In this document: positions 7,838 to 15,332 of the stretch, in pieces | Position numbering within the stretch: position 1 is the first letter of the stretch | How the letters are laid out: each line of letters opens with the position of its first letter | IMG/VR virus record: IMGVR_UViG_3300037264_008178 | Span: 1 to 27,699 of that record | Source: a virus | DNA: 27,699 nt | Direction: 5' to 3' (one strand) | Made by a program: the position numbers and the translations under genes | The notes under the pieces: generated by a model | Told to the model about the DNA's origin: nothing | Database searches by the model: none | Seen by the model: the letters and a program-made list of their open reading frames with translations, nothing else

Positions 7838-8818
7838 TTATACAATGTAAACCCACACAAGTCCTGGAATCACCTTTTCTCCGTCGCCGGTATCATAGTT
7901 TACCTCGGGATTGAGTATCACAACAGTTTCAGCTCCAGCCTCGTCCATAAGCGCAGTTAATCGCGACAAGGAAATCGTCTGTCCTATTTTGCTGGCGTCA
8001 ATATATGATTTTATAATATCCTCTAGCGCAAACTCTGATATAGCGAAATTTCCCGTTACTTCTATATGAACGTCCATCGGCGTTAATGTCACAGCCTTGT
8101 ATTCATTATCCCATATTCCCAGCGGCCGCTTCTCGTTCTCGATTTTGGTTTTGGCATCGTCTGCTATTACATCCGTACAGCCGCCGAGCATCTTCCAGTA
8201 TATGGTATCGTCGAAGGGCACATGGCCGTAGTGATCCAATCGTGCAACATAAATATTTTCAGCAGTATCGTATGTGTGTTTAACGTGATCGCCTATCTGA
8301 TACATAGTGACGACGTCCCATTGTGGAAACTCAGACCAATCAGAGAGCAAGTACAGATCGACGCTTCCGGGGCGTCTGTAATTTTCTACGACATTTGCAT
8401 CAACAATCCTTTCTGTAAAATTCGCAAGCGCCAAATTGTGGTGTGTTCGCACCGTTTCCTTTGCCCAGTTTATCCAATCGTTTTTATTTCCTCCTGCAGG
8501 AGGTTGTTGTATTCGTGTCAGTGTTTTTTCTATGACGTCTGAGTCGGTATCCGTCGATAATCTGGTTATCCCAAATATTGCTGCCCATTTGTTAATAGAT
8601 GGTGTCTTGGCACCAGATAAATTTGGCAGCGCCTGCTGTTCGGTATATTTCAGCCTGTAATATATGCCCTGAAGAGCAGACGCCAGTACCGACGAGTCAA
8701 TAAAAGTCATACTGCCCTTGCTTATATCAATAGCATTGTTATCTCTGTCCACTTGCCCCGAATAATCCGTAAGTAGGCTTTGTAACAAGTCATCTATTGT
8801 CGGTACTATAAAAGACAT
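7838..8818 (-). CDS. Baseplate J-like protein (Mu gp47) with an inserted carbohydrate-binding-like module
   Basis: Baseplate J proteins form the wedge of contractile tails and connect hub to fibres. The 326-residue product has the J-like N-terminal helix (PTIDDLLQSLLTDYSG) and an ALPNLSGAKTPSINKWAAIFGI segment, and the family's C-terminal half with PLGIWDNEYKAVTLTPMDVHIEV followed by a helix and a final strand. Between residues about 160 and 213, after VDLYLLSD, there is an insertion with the pattern W-x(n)-MYQIGDHV, Y-VARLDHYGHVPFDD, IYWKMLGG. That pattern (Y-x-x-GD-x-V, then an aromatic strand, then P and a closing YW) is that of small CBM5/12-like carbohydrate-binding modules. Its placement inside the wedge protein is unusual. 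Palindromic repeats lie directly upstream. Confidence 0.8.
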   Translation of the reverse strand: MSFIVPTIDDLLQSLLTDYSGQVDRDNNAIDISKGSMTFIDSSVLASALQGIYYRLKYTEQQALPNLSGAKTPSINKWAAIFGITRLSTDTDSDVIEKTLTRIQQPPAGGNKNDWINWAKETVRTHHNLALANFTERIVDANVVENYRRPGSVDLYLLSDWSEFPQWDVVTMYQIGDHVKHTYDTAENIYVARLDHYGHVPFDDTIYWKMLGGCTDVIADDAKTKIENEKRPLGIWDNEYKAVTLTPMDVHIEVTGNFAISEFALEDIIKSYIDASKIGQTISLSRLTALMDEAGAETVVILNPEVNYDTGDGEKVIPGLVWVYIV

Positions 8819-8839
8819 CGCTTCCTCTCCCTGTTAGGG

Positions 8840-8929
8840 TTGGGGCACGTTTCAAACGTGCCCTTACTGGTTGGGGCACGTTTCGATCGTGCCCTTACTG
8901 GTTGGGGCACGTTTCAAACGTGCCCTTAC
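8840..8929 (+). repeat. Three palindromic units, GGGCACG arms, 31-bp period
   Basis: Units at 8840-8867, 8871-8898 and 8902-8929 each consist of TTGGGGCACG, a TTTCAAA-type loop and CGTGCCCTTA. The middle one has TTTCGAT in place of TTTCAAA. They fill the gap between gp46 and baseplate J. No T-run follows the stem on either strand, so they are not ordinary terminators. Confidence 0.9.
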
Positions 8930-8932
8930 CTT

Positions 8933-9313
8933 TTATACTACGTCATACCATAGTGCGTATGTTATCTGTTGTTTGTTGCTTTTAGTCACTTCGATATCCA
9001 GATTTATCCGCGTTTTTATTTCGTCATTGAATGTCGCAGTAACTTTTGCCGCAATTATCAATCCTGTTTCAACAATCCATTTTAAAGATTCTTCAACCCA
9101 CATTTTAGCATAATTCAATGATCGTTCGTTCCTTTTGTAATTTGCCTTCAGTTCGTACATCCGGGACCCGAAGGTTGGATCATTGAAACGAAAACCTTTG
9201 GGCGTCATAATTGATATCCATATATTGTTATAGAGGCTGTCGGCATATACAAATTCAATATCCGCACTGGCATCTGATTCCGTTACAAAGCCAATCTTTC
9301 TGTCTACCGACAT
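8933..9313 (-). CDS. Mu gp46-like baseplate protein
   Basis: A 126-residue protein of the phage GP46 family, a small baseplate wedge component related in role to P2 gpW/T4 gp25. It shows the family's DIEFVYADSLYNNIWISIMT opening, a FGSRMYEL block after FRFNDPTF, then an AKMWVEESLKWIVETGLI helix and an amphipathic C-terminal strand pair. Its start overlaps the gp45 stop by one base (TAATG), so production of the two is coupled. It is followed immediately by the GGGCACG palindrome array. Confidence 0.85.
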   Translation of the reverse strand: MSVDRKIGFVTESDASADIEFVYADSLYNNIWISIMTPKGFRFNDPTFGSRMYELKANYKRNERSLNYAKMWVEESLKWIVETGLIIAAKVTATFNDEIKTRINLDIEVTKSNKQQITYALWYDVV

Positions 9314-9852
9314 TATTTTGCCTCCACAACGGACGTCGCATGCAATTCAGCGCTAAAACCGGTGCTAGGGCCTGTTACCCCTGTACCTGCCGTGACGCCG
9401 CTATGCGAATGGCTGTTTAGTAATGATATGACGTCTTCGGTAATTAATTTTTTAAGATCGCTGCTGCCGCCGAGCTTGAGAGCGTTCGCATATACAACTA
9501 CAGGATCGCTCGCATGGATTTCAATTCCTCCATTTGCATGGATTTCAATACCTCCATCACTTTTCATTTTAATATAATTGTCGGTTTTGCTATATAATAC
9601 CGCATCACCCTTATCCAGAGCCAACCTGTACCGGGTGTCGTCGCTACATACGATAGTAATATCATTTCCCTGGCGAAGAGCAAGTACGTCCGTATCTACC
9701 CGAGGAGCGCTTTGCAGACCATACTGCTGCATCACCCGCACGGTGTCCATTGTCTCGTCCGGACGCGCGGATATTCCCGCAGTCATCAAACTGCTGACGC
9801 CGGCAGTGATATTTTTTATCTTCCCACGCACCATGGATACCACAGATTTCAT
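9313..9852 (-). CDS. Mu gp45-like tail spike (central spike)
   Basis: The 179-residue protein is the central membrane-piercing spike at the tip of the tail tube. As in gp45/gpV spikes, the N-terminal part is an OB-like region and the central part is made of short repetitive strands for a trimeric beta-helix (GGIEIHANGGIEIHA, residues about 100-114). The segment SHSH at 147-150 gives HxH, the metal-binding motif at the apex of such spikes. The GGIEIHA block is an exact 24-bp-period duplication (9512-9535 and 9536-9559). The gene is flanked by hub gene P and gp46, as in Mu, with TAATG overlaps at both junctions. Confidence 0.85.
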   Translation of the reverse strand: MKSVVSMVRGKIKNITAGVSSLMTAGISARPDETMDTVRVMQQYGLQSAPRVDTDVLALRQGNDITIVCSDDTRYRLALDKGDAVLYSKTDNYIKMKSDGGIEIHANGGIEIHASDPVVVYANALKLGGSSDLKKLITEDVISLLNSHSHSGVTAGTGVTGPSTGFSAELHATSVVEAK

Positions 9853-10853
9853 TACACAACTCCCGGATAGCTGAGTGTTATCTCTGTTAATATACCGCTA
9901 TTCTTGTCAAGTTTTTTTCTAACCGAGTATAGTAGCAAGTCGCCCGTAAAATTGATTTTTTTGTCTTTCACCGACGCAATGGTATTGACCTCGAAAACAA
10001 CACCGTTCTGACTGTGGCCTGACACAGTATAGACTATTTCAAAAGAGCCGCGCCTCTGCTGAGAGATCAGGCTATCGCCAAACGTCTCAAGCGCCGTGTT
10101 ATCGTTGCGCGATACTACCAGCCGTTTGTCGAGAGGTGCAGTATCGTCCGTAAAGACTTTTTTAAAATTGTCGCCGTCGGAGGTCTGGCCGGTGACGATT
10201 ATATTTCTGTAGTGCTTAGTGCTATTATAGTAGGAGTCGGAGCTAATTATATGCGAGTGATTTACATATTTTCCGCCGACATTTTCAACGGTAAAAGAAT
10301 ACTTTGGTGCGGCGTTTTTTAGCGGCTTACGAAACAAAAATTCACCTTTTGGCGAGGCGTAGAAAACCAGGCCGCGGGATGTAGCTGCGTCCCGGAGTAT
10401 GTCGAAAACGGTTTGTCCCGGCTCAGTCTGTAATGTACCCACGACGTTCAGTTGTTCGCAGCCAGGCTCGAAAACAATTGGCTTGCGCCCCACTACTGGT
10501 ACGTCGGCCAACAACGTTTCGGCCAGATACCGAATTGTCTTACCGGTAAATGTTTGCCATTTGTCTGTATAATGATCTGTACATTGGCCTACAATATCCC
10601 GACCGGTAACATAACAGTACTCACCTTCTTTGGTATATGAATTTCCGACAATATCAACAATACCAGTCATCGCAAGAACGTCATTAATATACAGGCAGCA
10701 TTCATCGCCCGGTTGCGCCGAGAAGTCCGGTCTTGAGGACGAAAACGAAAACGACGAATCCGCAGCGTGAAGATCAGAGCTAATAGAGTATTGAAGGAAC
10801 CGGCTGAATTTTCCATTCGGCAATTGCAGAGATATTTCGTCATGGTCTCTCAT
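9852..10853 (-). CDS. P: Mu gpP (gp44)-like baseplate hub protein
   Basis: The 333-residue protein belongs to the gpP/gp44 hub family (equivalent of T4 gp27 and P2 gpD), whose trimer forms the tube end that carries the spike. Matching blocks are the N-terminal LQLPNGKFSRFLQYSISSDL, the FSAQPGDECCLYINDVLAMTG segment, GRDIVGQCTDHY, GQTVFDILRDAATSRGLVFY and the central YNSTKHYRNIIVTGQ. Its start overlaps the 3' end of the gpN-like gene by 14 bp, and its stop overlaps the gp45 start (TAATG). Confidence 0.85.
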   Translation of the reverse strand: MRDHDEISLQLPNGKFSRFLQYSISSDLHAADSSFSFSSSRPDFSAQPGDECCLYINDVLAMTGIVDIVGNSYTKEGEYCYVTGRDIVGQCTDHYTDKWQTFTGKTIRYLAETLLADVPVVGRKPIVFEPGCEQLNVVGTLQTEPGQTVFDILRDAATSRGLVFYASPKGEFLFRKPLKNAAPKYSFTVENVGGKYVNHSHIISSDSYYNSTKHYRNIIVTGQTSDGDNFKKVFTDDTAPLDKRLVVSRNDNTALETFGDSLISQQRRGSFEIVYTVSGHSQNGVVFEVNTIASVKDKKINFTGDLLLYSVRKKLDKNSGILTEITLSYPGVV

Positions 10854-12147
10854 ATATTTTTACCTCTCCACAGGCGAACGTCGGATTCTGAATATCGTTG
10901 ATTGCTACTATCTTTTCCAAATACCTGTAGGGAAGACCGTACCTGCGACACAGCACATGCACGGGGGTTATGACTCCCGATGTATCAACAGTTATTATCC
11001 TATCCCGCTGTAACTTTATATTCGTTACATGGTTTTCGAGGGCGGCTGCCATAGTTTTCATCGCGATCATATTTTCACGATTGACATTTAATCCTTCCAG
11101 AAGCATGATACGCGCCATGTACAGGCTATTTTCCAATTCGTTTGAACAGTAGAGGCCGACAGCATCGGCCGTTGCTGTGAGGCGTCCCATATTATCAAAC
11201 GAATTAATTTCAATGTTTTTTTCAAACGCAGCCTGCAGTTGCTCGTCGCTATTATACAAATAGCCGACACACACGCCACAACTCAGGGCTGCACATATAC
11301 TTGTTGAATTTACAATAATCGCTTTGACCGATTCATCTTCCGACTCATTGCTGAATAGTTTTTTAAGATCGTTTACAGCGCTTTTGAATGACGCTACAAA
11401 AGAAGATGGTGATGACTCGACGCTATTCTTTGCGGCAGCGATACGCTCTACAGCTTGGGCGATTGATCCGACAACTCTTCCCGGCAGCCGGGTGCCAAAA
11501 TCAATTGCGCCAATTATTGCGTCTGCCGGCAAAGCTATCTCTTCCATATAATAATCAATTACCCCTAGCATTCTATCCATATCCGCAACCATATTTCTCA
11601 CCGTACTGGCAAAGCTTCCGCACTGTGACAATAATGGTATGCCAACGTCAAAATTTATGGTTTTGCTCAGCAGTCCTTTTGAATTCAATCCGAGTTCATT
11701 CTCTACGTCAGCCTCGAACGCTCCCATAGCCTGTGTTATACCGCTTGTATAGGCAGAATTAACCTGTGATACAATGTTTACAACTGTGGGAACCTCTTCG
11801 CCTAGTTTTTGCTCGATAAATGTAATCGTTATTGTCACGAAATTTTTCCGCTCGTCATGACGGACTCGCGGGTTCGAAATACGGCCCATGATGGAGCCGT
11901 ACCGGGGATGAACCAGCTCATAGAGTAAGCCGGAGCGGATATGTTCTAAAAATTCATAATGATTGTTGTACTTACTCTTGTTAAAAATGCAATCAAACGT
12001 TATTCTCCTGGCCTTCTCGCCCATATAATCCAATGCAGCTCCGTCGGCAAACGGATACGTATATTCGGCAATCGAGTTCTCGAACGTGTCTTCGATTTCC
12101 AGCATTTCCAAGACAAATGAATCAATCCTGGCTACAAAACTCGGCAT
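10840..12147 (-). CDS. N: Mu gpN (gp43)-like protein with C-terminal LysM domain
   Basis: The 435-residue protein is the gpN-like 'DNA circularisation protein' family member, in practice a baseplate hub or tail-tube terminator component. The N-terminal region (about 1-110) has FVLEMLEIEDTFENSIAEY and LDYMGEKARRITFDCIF, typical of the family, followed by a long helical middle section. The last 50 residues (ITPVHVLCRRYGLPYRYLEKIVAIND, quoted in part) are a LysM-like peptidoglycan-binding module, as in related baseplate proteins. The start overlaps the tape-measure stop (TAATG at 12145-12149). Confidence 0.8.
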   Translation of the reverse strand: MPSFVARIDSFVLEMLEIEDTFENSIAEYTYPFADGAALDYMGEKARRITFDCIFNKSKYNNHYEFLEHIRSGLLYELVHPRYGSIMGRISNPRVRHDERKNFVTITITFIEQKLGEEVPTVVNIVSQVNSAYTSGITQAMGAFEADVENELGLNSKGLLSKTINFDVGIPLLSQCGSFASTVRNMVADMDRMLGVIDYYMEEIALPADAIIGAIDFGTRLPGRVVGSIAQAVERIAAAKNSVESSPSSFVASFKSAVNDLKKLFSNESEDESVKAIIVNSTSICAALSCGVCVGYLYNSDEQLQAAFEKNIEINSFDNMGRLTATADAVGLYCSNELENSLYMARIMLLEGLNVNRENMIAMKTMAAALENHVTNIKLQRDRIITVDTSGVITPVHVLCRRYGLPYRYLEKIVAINDIQNPTFACGEVKIYERP

Positions 12148-13946
12148 TAGCGGGCCTCCGGATGCTGGAAATAATCCTCGATAAACGTTTCGCTGTGTAC
12201 GATACTGTCATCCGGCAAATCCCTGACAGCAGCCCCGTACATCTTTCCCTCTTTATCAAATTTCAAATCCATCCTGATATTGTTTCTCAGCGATACCGAC
12301 GGCATAGCAGACGCCGACGTTTTTCTGCCAGTATCCAGAACTCTTGAAAAACCTGCCTGCCCGGCAAAGTTTCGATCTGCCTTTTCCTGCTTCATCAATC
12401 GGGCTTCATTTTGTATTACTTTTGCTGCCGCGACCACAGCAACGCCGATCAGCGCAATATTGCCCATAGTCTGTATTAAATTACCCATTCCCATTTTCGT
12501 TTTTGCCGCGTCTTCCAATTTAGTAAATTCCTGGAAGCTCCCCCCTGAAGCTGATCCCATGCCAGCCATACCATTAACGACCCACACCGGAGTCGCTCCG
12601 CCATACTTGCCTAGCGCCCCACCCATAGCGCCGCCCAGTCCACCTTTGCCTTTCAATAATCCTGCCATGCCCAAACCGATCTTACCAATCTTATATACCG
12701 CAAAAATCCCAAGCAGTACCTTCCAATGCTCAATCGCCTTGCCCAGCCAGCCCACCATTTCACCGATAGCTTTGCCGAGTGATTGAAACCTGGCGTCGAG
12801 TTGCTTGAGTTTTTCGGGATTTGCAAGCAGTGTCTGCATCGCGGCGTTTATTTTTTGTAAAGACGGGAACATCGACGATTCACCCAGCTTTTCTCCTAAG
12901 GCTACCATCCTGCCCAACTGGGCAGATATGCTCTGCATGGACGTCTCAAAGTATCGTGCAATCGTGCCGTCGTAACTACCAAGCACAAATTCGTCGAGCC
13001 GTTCAAACTTCCCGGTCTTACGGAATGCTGATGACAGTTGCGATACCGCGCGTATACCCATCTCACCAAAAATATCCTGGAGCTTCGCCTCATCACCTTT
13101 TGCCGCCTTAACAACACCTTTGAGCATTTCATCAAGAGGTTTGAACTTGCCCTTATCGTCACGAATATCAAATCCAATTTTAATCTTTATCTGTTTTTCT
13201 TTTTCGATCAGCGCTGATAGTGTCCGCTCGACTGCTGTCGTTGCTTCCTCCGCAGTTCCAGTCCCGGCCATAGCAATCTGAGAAAATGCTCCGATTCTTC
13301 TTAAATCATTTTCGCCTGTCATATTCAACCTGGCAGCCGTTGAAAATAATCGCGGGGCAAGACCTGCGAGATTTTTGAGAGTGTATGCGCCCGCCTCCCC
13401 CTGCCCTGTTAGAATGTCAAGCGCAGCCATTAATCCTTCCGGCTTTATATTGAATTTTTCGTCAAGTTGCGATGCTAATCCGCCAAGGTCAACCATCTCT
13501 GCCCCGGTTGCACGTGAGGCTATTGCCAAATCATTAAATGTCGCAACTGCAAATTTGACATTTCCAGTACGCTCAATGATTTGGTTCATGCCTGTAACAA
13601 TATCGGACCTCGACAGTCCAGTCTGCAGGGCAACCTGAAACGTCTCTTCCCGAAGCCCCATCAGAGCCTTCCTGGTCATATTTCCCTGGTTACCCAGCCT
13701 AATGAGTTGTTCGTCAAATTTGATTATATTTCGCCCCAGGGCAAATAGACCCGCAGTTCCTCCTACAAGGCCAAGCTGTCCGGGAATTGATCCGAGCGAC
13801 CGCTTAATTCCTGCGGTCATGCCCATCATCATTGTTCGGGTGCGTGTCGTAAATGATTGTACTTCGCGGGAGCCTGCATTCAGGCCAGAGCGGAGGCGGG
13901 ATACATTGGCGCCTAATACCAGTTCAGCATTAAAATCACGCGCCAT
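12147..13946 (-). CDS. Tail tape measure protein
   Basis: The 599-residue protein sets tail length and probably threads through the tube. It has the TP901-type core: GLREETFQVALQTGLS followed by ATGAEMVDLGGLASQLDEKF, then GEMGIRAVSQL near residue 290. A central hydrophobic region (about residues 410-440, HWKVLLGIFAVYKIGKIGLG) and a Gly-rich segment are compatible with membrane insertion at injection. A second hydrophobic run (LIGVAVVAAAKVI) follows. It is preceded by the frameshifted chaperone gene, as is usual in long-tailed phages, and an AGGGG ribosome site precedes the start. It is short for a tape measure, which would predict a modest tail length. Confidence 0.85.
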   Translation of the reverse strand: MARDFNAELVLGANVSRLRSGLNAGSREVQSFTTRTRTMMMGMTAGIKRSLGSIPGQLGLVGGTAGLFALGRNIIKFDEQLIRLGNQGNMTRKALMGLREETFQVALQTGLSRSDIVTGMNQIIERTGNVKFAVATFNDLAIASRATGAEMVDLGGLASQLDEKFNIKPEGLMAALDILTGQGEAGAYTLKNLAGLAPRLFSTAARLNMTGENDLRRIGAFSQIAMAGTGTAEEATTAVERTLSALIEKEKQIKIKIGFDIRDDKGKFKPLDEMLKGVVKAAKGDEAKLQDIFGEMGIRAVSQLSSAFRKTGKFERLDEFVLGSYDGTIARYFETSMQSISAQLGRMVALGEKLGESSMFPSLQKINAAMQTLLANPEKLKQLDARFQSLGKAIGEMVGWLGKAIEHWKVLLGIFAVYKIGKIGLGMAGLLKGKGGLGGAMGGALGKYGGATPVWVVNGMAGMGSASGGSFQEFTKLEDAAKTKMGMGNLIQTMGNIALIGVAVVAAAKVIQNEARLMKQEKADRNFAGQAGFSRVLDTGRKTSASAMPSVSLRNNIRMDLKFDKEGKMYGAAVRDLPDDSIVHSETFIEDYFQHPEAR

Positions 13947-13962
13947 ATATTCCCCTTTTTCG

Positions 13963-14095
13963 TTGGGGCGGGTTTCAAACCCGCCCTTACCTCGTTGTTG
14001 GGGCTGGTTTCAAACCCGCCCTTACCTCGTTGTTGGGGCTGGTTTCAAACCCGCCCTTACCTCGTTGTTGGGGCTGGTTTCAAACCAGCCCTTAC
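13963..14095 (+). repeat. Four palindromic units, 35-bp period, with compensatory arm change
   Basis: Units at 13963-13990, 13998-14025, 14033-14060 and 14068-14095. Unit 1 has arms GGGCGGG/CCCGCCC, unit 4 has GGGCTGG/CCAGCCC, both fully paired. Units 2 and 3 have GGGCTGG/CCCGCCC with one mismatch, and so are intermediates. The array lies directly behind the stop of the frameshifted chaperone product. Confidence 0.9.
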
Positions 14096-14100
14096 CTCGT

Positions 14101-14684
14101 TTATGGTTTTTCTATATGATAGGTTTCCGCATCGTTGCCGGTATCCGTTCCCGGCTCTTTATGTTCAAGCTGGTTGAATGCAACCAGCATCATCAGTTGC
14201 GCTTCGGTAATCTCTGCAGACGGCCTGCCAAAGTAATAATAAGCCTTCTCAGCACATACATATCTGAGATATTCAATACTATTTGAGAATTTTTTTTTAT
14301 GTCCTCGATCAACGCATCAACCTCTTTATCGGACATTTCAGCAATTTTGGGCGAGCACTCGGCCTGAAACGAATTTTGCTGATCGATCAGCGACTTACGA
14401 ATCTCGGAACTAATACATGAACAGAATACGTCAAAATCATCAAAAACCCGCCTTCCATCCCCGTCCACAATAGCAAGATACAGGCAGTACGAGTCCTTAA
14501 GAGCATTGCGTTCATCGATATTGCCCAGGGATAGCGACCGCTCTCTATACGCTCCGTCACAGTACTGCTCTGCCCGCAGAGAATCCATTTCTGACAGTAT
14601 TCTTAGATATATGTCCTGATCCGAGCCCGGCCACGTGGTGAGTTTACAGTTAGTAATCCCGTTTTTTATCTTTGTTATATCCAT
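14101..14684 (-). CDS. Tail assembly chaperone, -1 frameshifted long product (gp41'-like)
   Basis: A second frame overlaps the end of the gp41-like gene. At the run of nine A residues (14290-14298 on the plus strand, as T) the zero frame reads ATA AAA AAA AAT, giving the slippery heptamer A AAA AAA. A -1 slip there leads to 63 codons with no stop, ending at a TAA at 14101-14103, for a 194-residue protein (131 shared residues plus FSNSIEYLRYVCAEKAYYYF, FGRPSAEITEAQLMMLVAFN and a charged tail). Lambda gpG/GT and Mu gp41/41' use the same device just upstream of the tape measure. This reading frame has no plausible start of its own. I see no database check for this, only the sequence and the position. 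Confidence 0.8.
14193..14684 (-). CDS. Mu gp41-like tail assembly chaperone (zero-frame product)
   Basis: The 163-residue protein lies between the tail tube and tape measure genes, the place of Mu gp41 and lambda G. It is helical and acidic in the middle (DDFDVFCSCISSEIRKSL, SDKEVDALIEDIKK). Its role is inferred to be wrapping the tape measure during assembly. The zero-frame tail after the slippery run (residues 132-163) is basic and without features, as expected if the -1 product is the functional partner. Rare Cys residues are clustered in CSC. Two repeat-rich gaps flank the gene. Confidence 0.75.
   Translation of the reverse strand: MDITKIKNGITNCKLTTWPGSDQDIYLRILSEMDSLRAEQYCDGAYRERSLSLGNIDERNALKDSYCLYLAIVDGDGRRVFDDFDVFCSCISSEIRKSLIDQQNSFQAECSPKIAEMSDKEVDALIEDIKKNSQIVLNISDMYVLRRLIITLAGRLQRLPKRN
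14290..14298 (-). promoter_or_regulatory. Slippery A-run for programmed -1 frameshift
   Basis: Nine consecutive A residues in the minus-strand transcript, read ATA AAA AAA AAT in the zero frame. The heptamer A AAA AAA is the classical bacterial -1 slippery sequence. I did not find an obvious strong downstream stem-loop by eye. Confidence 0.8.
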
Positions 14685-14707
14685 TTACAGATTCTTTCCC
14701 AATTTTG

Positions 14708-14834
14708 TTGGGGCGGGTTTTAAACCCGCCCTTACTACTGCTATATACGGGCTAGTCTGAATCCAGCACCCATTGTACGGGCGGACTTCCAACCCGCCAC
14801 CTAATGTACGGGCGGGTTTCTAACCCGCCCCTTA
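14708..14834 (+). repeat. Palindromic units (three intact, one degenerate), last one overlaps a stop codon
   Basis: Units at 14708-14735 (loop TTTTAAA), about 14745-14774 (degenerate, GGGCTAG ... CCAGCACCC), 14776-14803 and 14807-14834. The last unit ends CCGCCCCTTA; its TTA (14832-14834) is the reverse complement of the TAA stop of the tail tube gene. Confidence 0.85.
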
Positions 14835-15194
14835 TTTATCGCTCCGGCTACCCGCAAATACCGTAATTGTTTTAACCAGCTCATTTTCTCCGTCGATTGT
14901 TTCACCGCCGATATTCAGACATTTGCAGTCTCCAAACTGATATGAGCCTCCGCCAAACTTGGTAACCTTCACGACTGCGGTACCGTCCAGCGTAGCCTCG
15001 AAATCAAACTCGGTCTGACCTTTGGGAGGTACATAGTCGATTGTAAATGAATTTTCAGGCGTGACGTCCGCGTAATCGGTAAAATTCATCAGCTTCACGA
15101 TCTTGGAGATTTCGCGATCGTTCGTTTTAAAATTCTTGAAATCCCGCATTTCCGATCCGTTAATGAATATTCTACAGCGTGATACTCTGGGCAT
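14832..15194 (-). CDS. M: Tail tube protein (Mu gpM-like)
   Basis: The 120-residue protein is the tube subunit over which the sheath slides. It has the gpM family order: an N-terminal RIFINGSEM strand, IVKLMNFTDYADVTPENSFTIDYV, FDFEATLDGTAVVKVTKFGG, and a final GENELVKTITVFAG strand. It follows the sheath gene in the usual order. A TTAAGGAG ribosome site stands at the right distance from the ATG. Its TAA stop is formed by the terminal bases of an adjoining palindrome unit. Confidence 0.85.
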   Translation of the reverse strand: MPRVSRCRIFINGSEMRDFKNFKTNDREISKIVKLMNFTDYADVTPENSFTIDYVPPKGQTEFDFEATLDGTAVVKVTKFGGGSYQFGDCKCLNIGGETIDGENELVKTITVFAGSRSDK

Positions 15195-15209
15195 AAATGC
15201 TCCTTAAAG

Positions 15210-15242
15210 TTGGGGCATGCGCCAACCGCTGCCATGCCCTTA
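15210..15242 (+). repeat. Degenerate palindromic element
   Basis: TTGGGGCATG and CATGCCCTTA arms are separated by a longer, altered loop. It has the left and right ends of the other units but a decayed centre, so it is probably an old copy. Confidence 0.6.
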
Positions 15243-15278
15243 TATTATTTAAACCGGCTTCTGCCGTTTGTTTTCGCG

Positions 15279-15309
15279 GGAGCTGCGGCAAATAAATAAC
15301 CGCAGCTCC
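15279..15309 (-). other. 10-bp perfect stem-loop between sheath and tube genes
   Basis: GGAGCTGCGG (15279-15288) pairs with CCGCAGCTCC (15300-15309), loop 11 nt, A-rich. No U-run follows in the direction of transcription, so termination is uncertain; it may limit read-through or protect the 3' end of the sheath message. The rest of 15195-15332 has no gene. Confidence 0.5.
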
Positions 15310-15332
15310 TAATCATTATGGTGCTGTCTCTT

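Noticed and set aside
12280-12786. Plus-strand open frame in the tape measure gene
   Set aside because: It lies opposite a well-supported gene and has an atypical composition for a protein; it is an antisense shadow.
13963-14095. CRISPR-like array
   Set aside because: The units are palindromes of about 28 bp with spacers of only 3-17 bp that are themselves repeats, and no cas genes are near. This holds for the other arrays as well.
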